Shown: positions 61,165 to 64,000 of the stretch, one piece after another
How positions within the stretch are numbered: position 1 is the first letter of the stretch
Layout: every line of letters begins with the position of its first letter
DNA from: Tetracladium setigerum
Lineage: Eukaryota > Ascomycota > Leotiomycetes > Helotiales
Reading direction: 5' to 3'
Assembly: GCA_031472005.1 (NCBI GenBank)
Contig: PZJY01000005.1
Span: 1,736,001-1,800,000, forward strand
Length of the DNA stretch: 64,000 nucleotides
Translations under genes and position numbers: made by a program
Notes under the pieces: generated by a model
Told to the model about the DNA's origin: nothing
Databases searched by the model: none
What the model saw: the letters and a program-made list of their open reading frames with translations, nothing else

Positions 61165-63459
61165 ATGCCGCAAACAAGCCCGAACAATGCGTACGATCCG
61201 CAGAGTGAGCTGCAATACGATGCGCTCCCAGGACCACGATCAATCCGTGTGCTTGTTCTCGAGAAAGGGAAACATGAAGACGCAATCAGATGTTCTCTAC
61301 AATTAGCCAACTTGGATGAATCTCCACAGTACGATGCGCTATCTTACGTTTGGGGTGACCCCTCAAACACCACGACTATCACTTGCAATGGACACTCGAT
61401 GCAAGTGAGAGCCAACCTCGCCGCCGCGCTGCGTCGGTTGCGCAGTCAGTCAGTGGACTGCGTCGTATGGGTAGATGCTCTGTGTATCAATCAAGGAGAT
61501 CTCGACGAACGAGGCGCCCAGGTTTGTATCATGGCAGACATATACAGAAGCGCCCAGCTGGTGAAGGTCTACTTGGGGGAGCAGCAGCCCAATTCTGCTG
61601 CGGCATTACATCTTTTGCGACTGCTTACTGGTGCGGCCATGTCAACAGAGCAACCAGAGAGCGAAATCATCGGTATTCTGCAGGCTGCATACTGGCAAGG
61701 AAACAATCAGTTGATTCCAGCCGGCGACTCTCCGGATTGGGATGCTTTTCAGGAGTTCTTTCGACAGGAGTATTTTGAGCGCATGTGGGTGATTCAGGAA
61801 ACTGCTCTTGCTACAGGCGAGCCAGAGGTGATCTATGGTGATACAATAATTACATGGAAAGGCATCAGCGCTGCAGCGAAGATGTGGCATCGCAGTGGTC
61901 TGCATTTAGCACGCCCGACGAAAGATCTATCATGGAACGTGATTCTCATCGAAGAGTACCGCAACGCGACGCCCGCTTTACGCCGGGATAACTTCACCTT
62001 GTTGCAATTCCTGCGACACACCAGAAGGTGTCAAGCCACGAATCCCAGAGACCGTATATACGCACTGTACGGCATTGCAAGTGATATGTATGACAGTACA
62101 GGCAAGGCGCTTCTCGAGCCCGATTACCGTGCAACTGTTGAGCAAGTCTATCGCAAAGTGGCTGCACAACTGATCCGCAGAGGTGGCAACTTGGATTTGC
62201 TTGCATTCTGCAGGCACCGGAGTGAGAGTGCAGAATTATACCTGCCATCTTGGGTGCCGGACTGGACGCTCGCTCGCGTCGATGAGCTGCCAGACTTTAT
62301 ACACGTCAATGGACTGCTCAGTGACTTCGCTGGCCTACAAGCATCATCAAGTTTCGCAGGCCAGGCATCGATATCCGTAGATTCACGAGCACTTGATATT
62401 TCGGGACTGGTGGTGGACGAGATCCTATGGGTATCTGAACACATGAAGGCAACGCATTTCGATATGTTAGCCGAGTTTCGAGAGAACCCAGGGAGCCTCA
62501 AGCGGTTATGGGACAAAGTCTCCTCGTCACTCTGCACGCCTGATCATGATGCATCTCACATAGAAGCAGTGAAGCAGGCATTTTGGCGGACTTTAATTGC
62601 AAATATGAGCTCGGAGAGAAAAAAGGCCGGACCTGAATACTATATCCACTTCCTCTCCTACTGGAGACTTTGCCTCATTGCGGACTGGCAAGCAGAGGAG
62701 CATCTCAAGACGCACCCGGATACTGCTAATAGACCGACCTTCAAGGATAACGAGGCCTCTCGGGAGGCTCGGAAAAGAGACCAGGAGAGAGGACTTGCCA
62801 ATCCAGAGCAAATAGCTGCCATAAAGCGAAAGTTCAACAAGGCTCTTCGCGAAAACGGGTCATTATGTGAAGCGGCCACACCTACAAATCCAGACTTCAT
62901 CCATAGCCAAGACACTTCAGAAGAGGTCTGCCGCCATTGCAGTGTCATCAACGACCCTGAGTTCTTGAAGATGGTCTACCCAATGGCGGTGCCACTAACA
63001 TACGAGGACCCGACGCGTGAGATGATTGATGATGATCCATTCATAGCGGAGTGGTTCGCTCGCCTCCGCAGCGACGAGCCAACTCCAATGTTGGTTATCG
63101 AGTCGGAGGGAAACCAGTACGCAAAGTGCTTAGCACGATGTGCTCGAGATAGGAAATTCTTCCTTACTAGGCAGGGACGAATGGGCATCGGGCCCTCCGA
63201 GTGCGAGGTTGGAGATGGCGTTGCAGTCATCGCGAGTGTTGGAGTGCCGTTCGTGGTGCGCAAGAAGGACTTCTGGGAGTATAGCTTTGATCCGCGGAAT
63301 CGTGACAGTAATTATGTTGTTTTGAATGACGACCCTTCGTTGGCGTTTAATACCTTTACGCTCGTAGGAGAGTCGTACGTTCATGGGATTATGGATGGAT
63401 CTGCTGTTCCGGTTGATGACAATGGTAAGCCACTGTGGGATGTATTGCATATTGTATGA
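61165..63459 (+). CDS. HET-domain (heterokaryon incompatibility) protein
   Basis: Single-exon, 764 residues from the ATG at 61165. The HET signature is clear: SPQYDALSYVWGDPSNT, then VWVDALCINQGDLDERGAQV, then YFERMWVIQETALATG, the three blocks that define PF06985. The protein continues well past the domain with CQATNPRDRIYALYGIASDM and a C-terminal region containing FVVRKKDFWEY and YVHGIMDG, as is common in fungal HET paralogues. HET domains trigger regulated cell death after non-self recognition. The coding frame is intact. It lies downstream of a STAND-type gene on the same strand, an arrangement seen in allorecognition gene families, but no evidence links the two directly. Confidence 0.93.
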   Translation: MPQTSPNNAYDPQSELQYDALPGPRSIRVLVLEKGKHEDAIRCSLQLANLDESPQYDALSYVWGDPSNTTTITCNGHSMQVRANLAAALRRLRSQSVDCVVWVDALCINQGDLDERGAQVCIMADIYRSAQLVKVYLGEQQPNSAAALHLLRLLTGAAMSTEQPESEIIGILQAAYWQGNNQLIPAGDSPDWDAFQEFFRQEYFERMWVIQETALATGEPEVIYGDTIITWKGISAAAKMWHRSGLHLARPTKDLSWNVILIEEYRNATPALRRDNFTLLQFLRHTRRCQATNPRDRIYALYGIASDMYDSTGKALLEPDYRATVEQVYRKVAAQLIRRGGNLDLLAFCRHRSESAELYLPSWVPDWTLARVDELPDFIHVNGLLSDFAGLQASSSFAGQASISVDSRALDISGLVVDEILWVSEHMKATHFDMLAEFRENPGSLKRLWDKVSSSLCTPDHDASHIEAVKQAFWRTLIANMSSERKKAGPEYYIHFLSYWRLCLIADWQAEEHLKTHPDTANRPTFKDNEASREARKRDQERGLANPEQIAAIKRKFNKALRENGSLCEAATPTNPDFIHSQDTSEEVCRHCSVINDPEFLKMVYPMAVPLTYEDPTREMIDDDPFIAEWFARLRSDEPTPMLVIESEGNQYAKCLARCARDRKFFLTRQGRMGIGPSECEVGDGVAVIASVGVPFVVRKKDFWEYSFDPRNRDSNYVVLNDDPSLAFNTFTLVGESYVHGIMDGSAVPVDDNGKPLWDVLHIV

Positions 63460-64000
63460 ACTTAACAAACACGGTTGTCTTTCATAGCTTTCGTAGTCGA
63501 TATCTATCAACCGTTGAATTGATTCTTGCTAAATGATGAGTCTGTAATATTCATTCTCTTTGAAGTTGTCTCTCAGCCTACTACCAGTATAGGCAGCTCC
63601 GAAGCAGGTGGCTCGTCGAGTCGTCGGTCAAACGCCGAGTTCCATTCATCTCATTCCACCAGAGTTAGTGTTTGTTTGTGTAGATATGTAAGCATGAGAA
63701 ATGCAGCCAGGCACAAAATGCATCCGATTCAACATGTGGAGCTTCTTTTGGAGGTGAAAAGTGTGATGACTCGAGGCACACAATAATGAAGCCCCAAAAT
63801 GCAGGTACGCGCCATGTGTTCAGTATCAAACAAAAACTCCGAACAGCCACCATCGATCGGACATTCTTTGAACTATTGATAGGTTAAGTTTTGAACTGTT
63901 TATGGGACGATGCGATGCAAGCCTTCTCCAGTCTCTCCTAGGAGGAAATTGGGAGTCCTTCGCTTATTTCGAAGTGGGAATTGTGGACTTTGTGGTTCAC
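63460..64000. other. Right window end
   Basis: 3' flank of the HET gene; no further supported gene. Confidence 0.4.

Overview
The window is nuclear DNA from a filamentous ascomycete (Pezizomycotina). The evidence is short spliceosomal introns (mostly about 45-70 nt, GTRNGT donors, CTAAC-like branch sites), a fungal multicopper oxidase, a PF11951 regulator, a HET-domain gene and a fungal STAND-type gene. The style of several proteins suggests Leotiomycetes (Helotiales), but that is recall, not a search. No rRNA, tRNA, CRISPR array or prophage was seen. I modelled 24 protein-coding genes exon by exon; where exon phases could be checked they close exactly.

Layout. 0-0.7 kb: start of a mitochondrial-type protein cut by the window edge. 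0.7-14 kb: accessory stretch with a possible UstYa relic, an NmrA-like oxidoreductase, a PF11951 regulator with an AT-hook, a very small MADS-box protein, a secreted bilirubin-oxidase-like multicopper oxidase and a secreted protein of unknown function. 14.5-33 kb: core genes (HMG-box regulator, RVB1, three-KH RNA-binding protein, large MYND-type protein, MGE1, a Ser/Lys-rich protein). 33-38 kb: gene-poor block with one polytopic membrane protein lying between two degenerate inverted repeats 2.7 kb apart. 38-57 kb: core genes again (acetyl-CoA synthetase, calcipressin, RPB3, dicarboxylate carrier, mitochondrial Phe-tRNA synthetase and three conserved unknowns). 57.9-63.5 kb: a fungal STAND-type N-terminal/ankyrin-like gene followed by a HET-domain gene, which looks like an allorecognition or innate-immunity corner.

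The strongest signal found at the level of the whole window is a set of twelve single-base frame breaks in ten genes, several of them essential (RVB1, RPB3, ACS, MSF1). Each is repaired by one extra G or C next to an existing G/C run, and in nine of the ten genes the exon lengths then sum exactly. A systematic base-calling or assembly error is the simplest explanation, so reading frames here need correction before any gene is called broken.

The best biological candidates for follow-up are the minimal MADS-box gene, the inverted-repeat-flanked membrane-protein gene, the STAND/HET pair and the secreted protein next to the multicopper oxidase.
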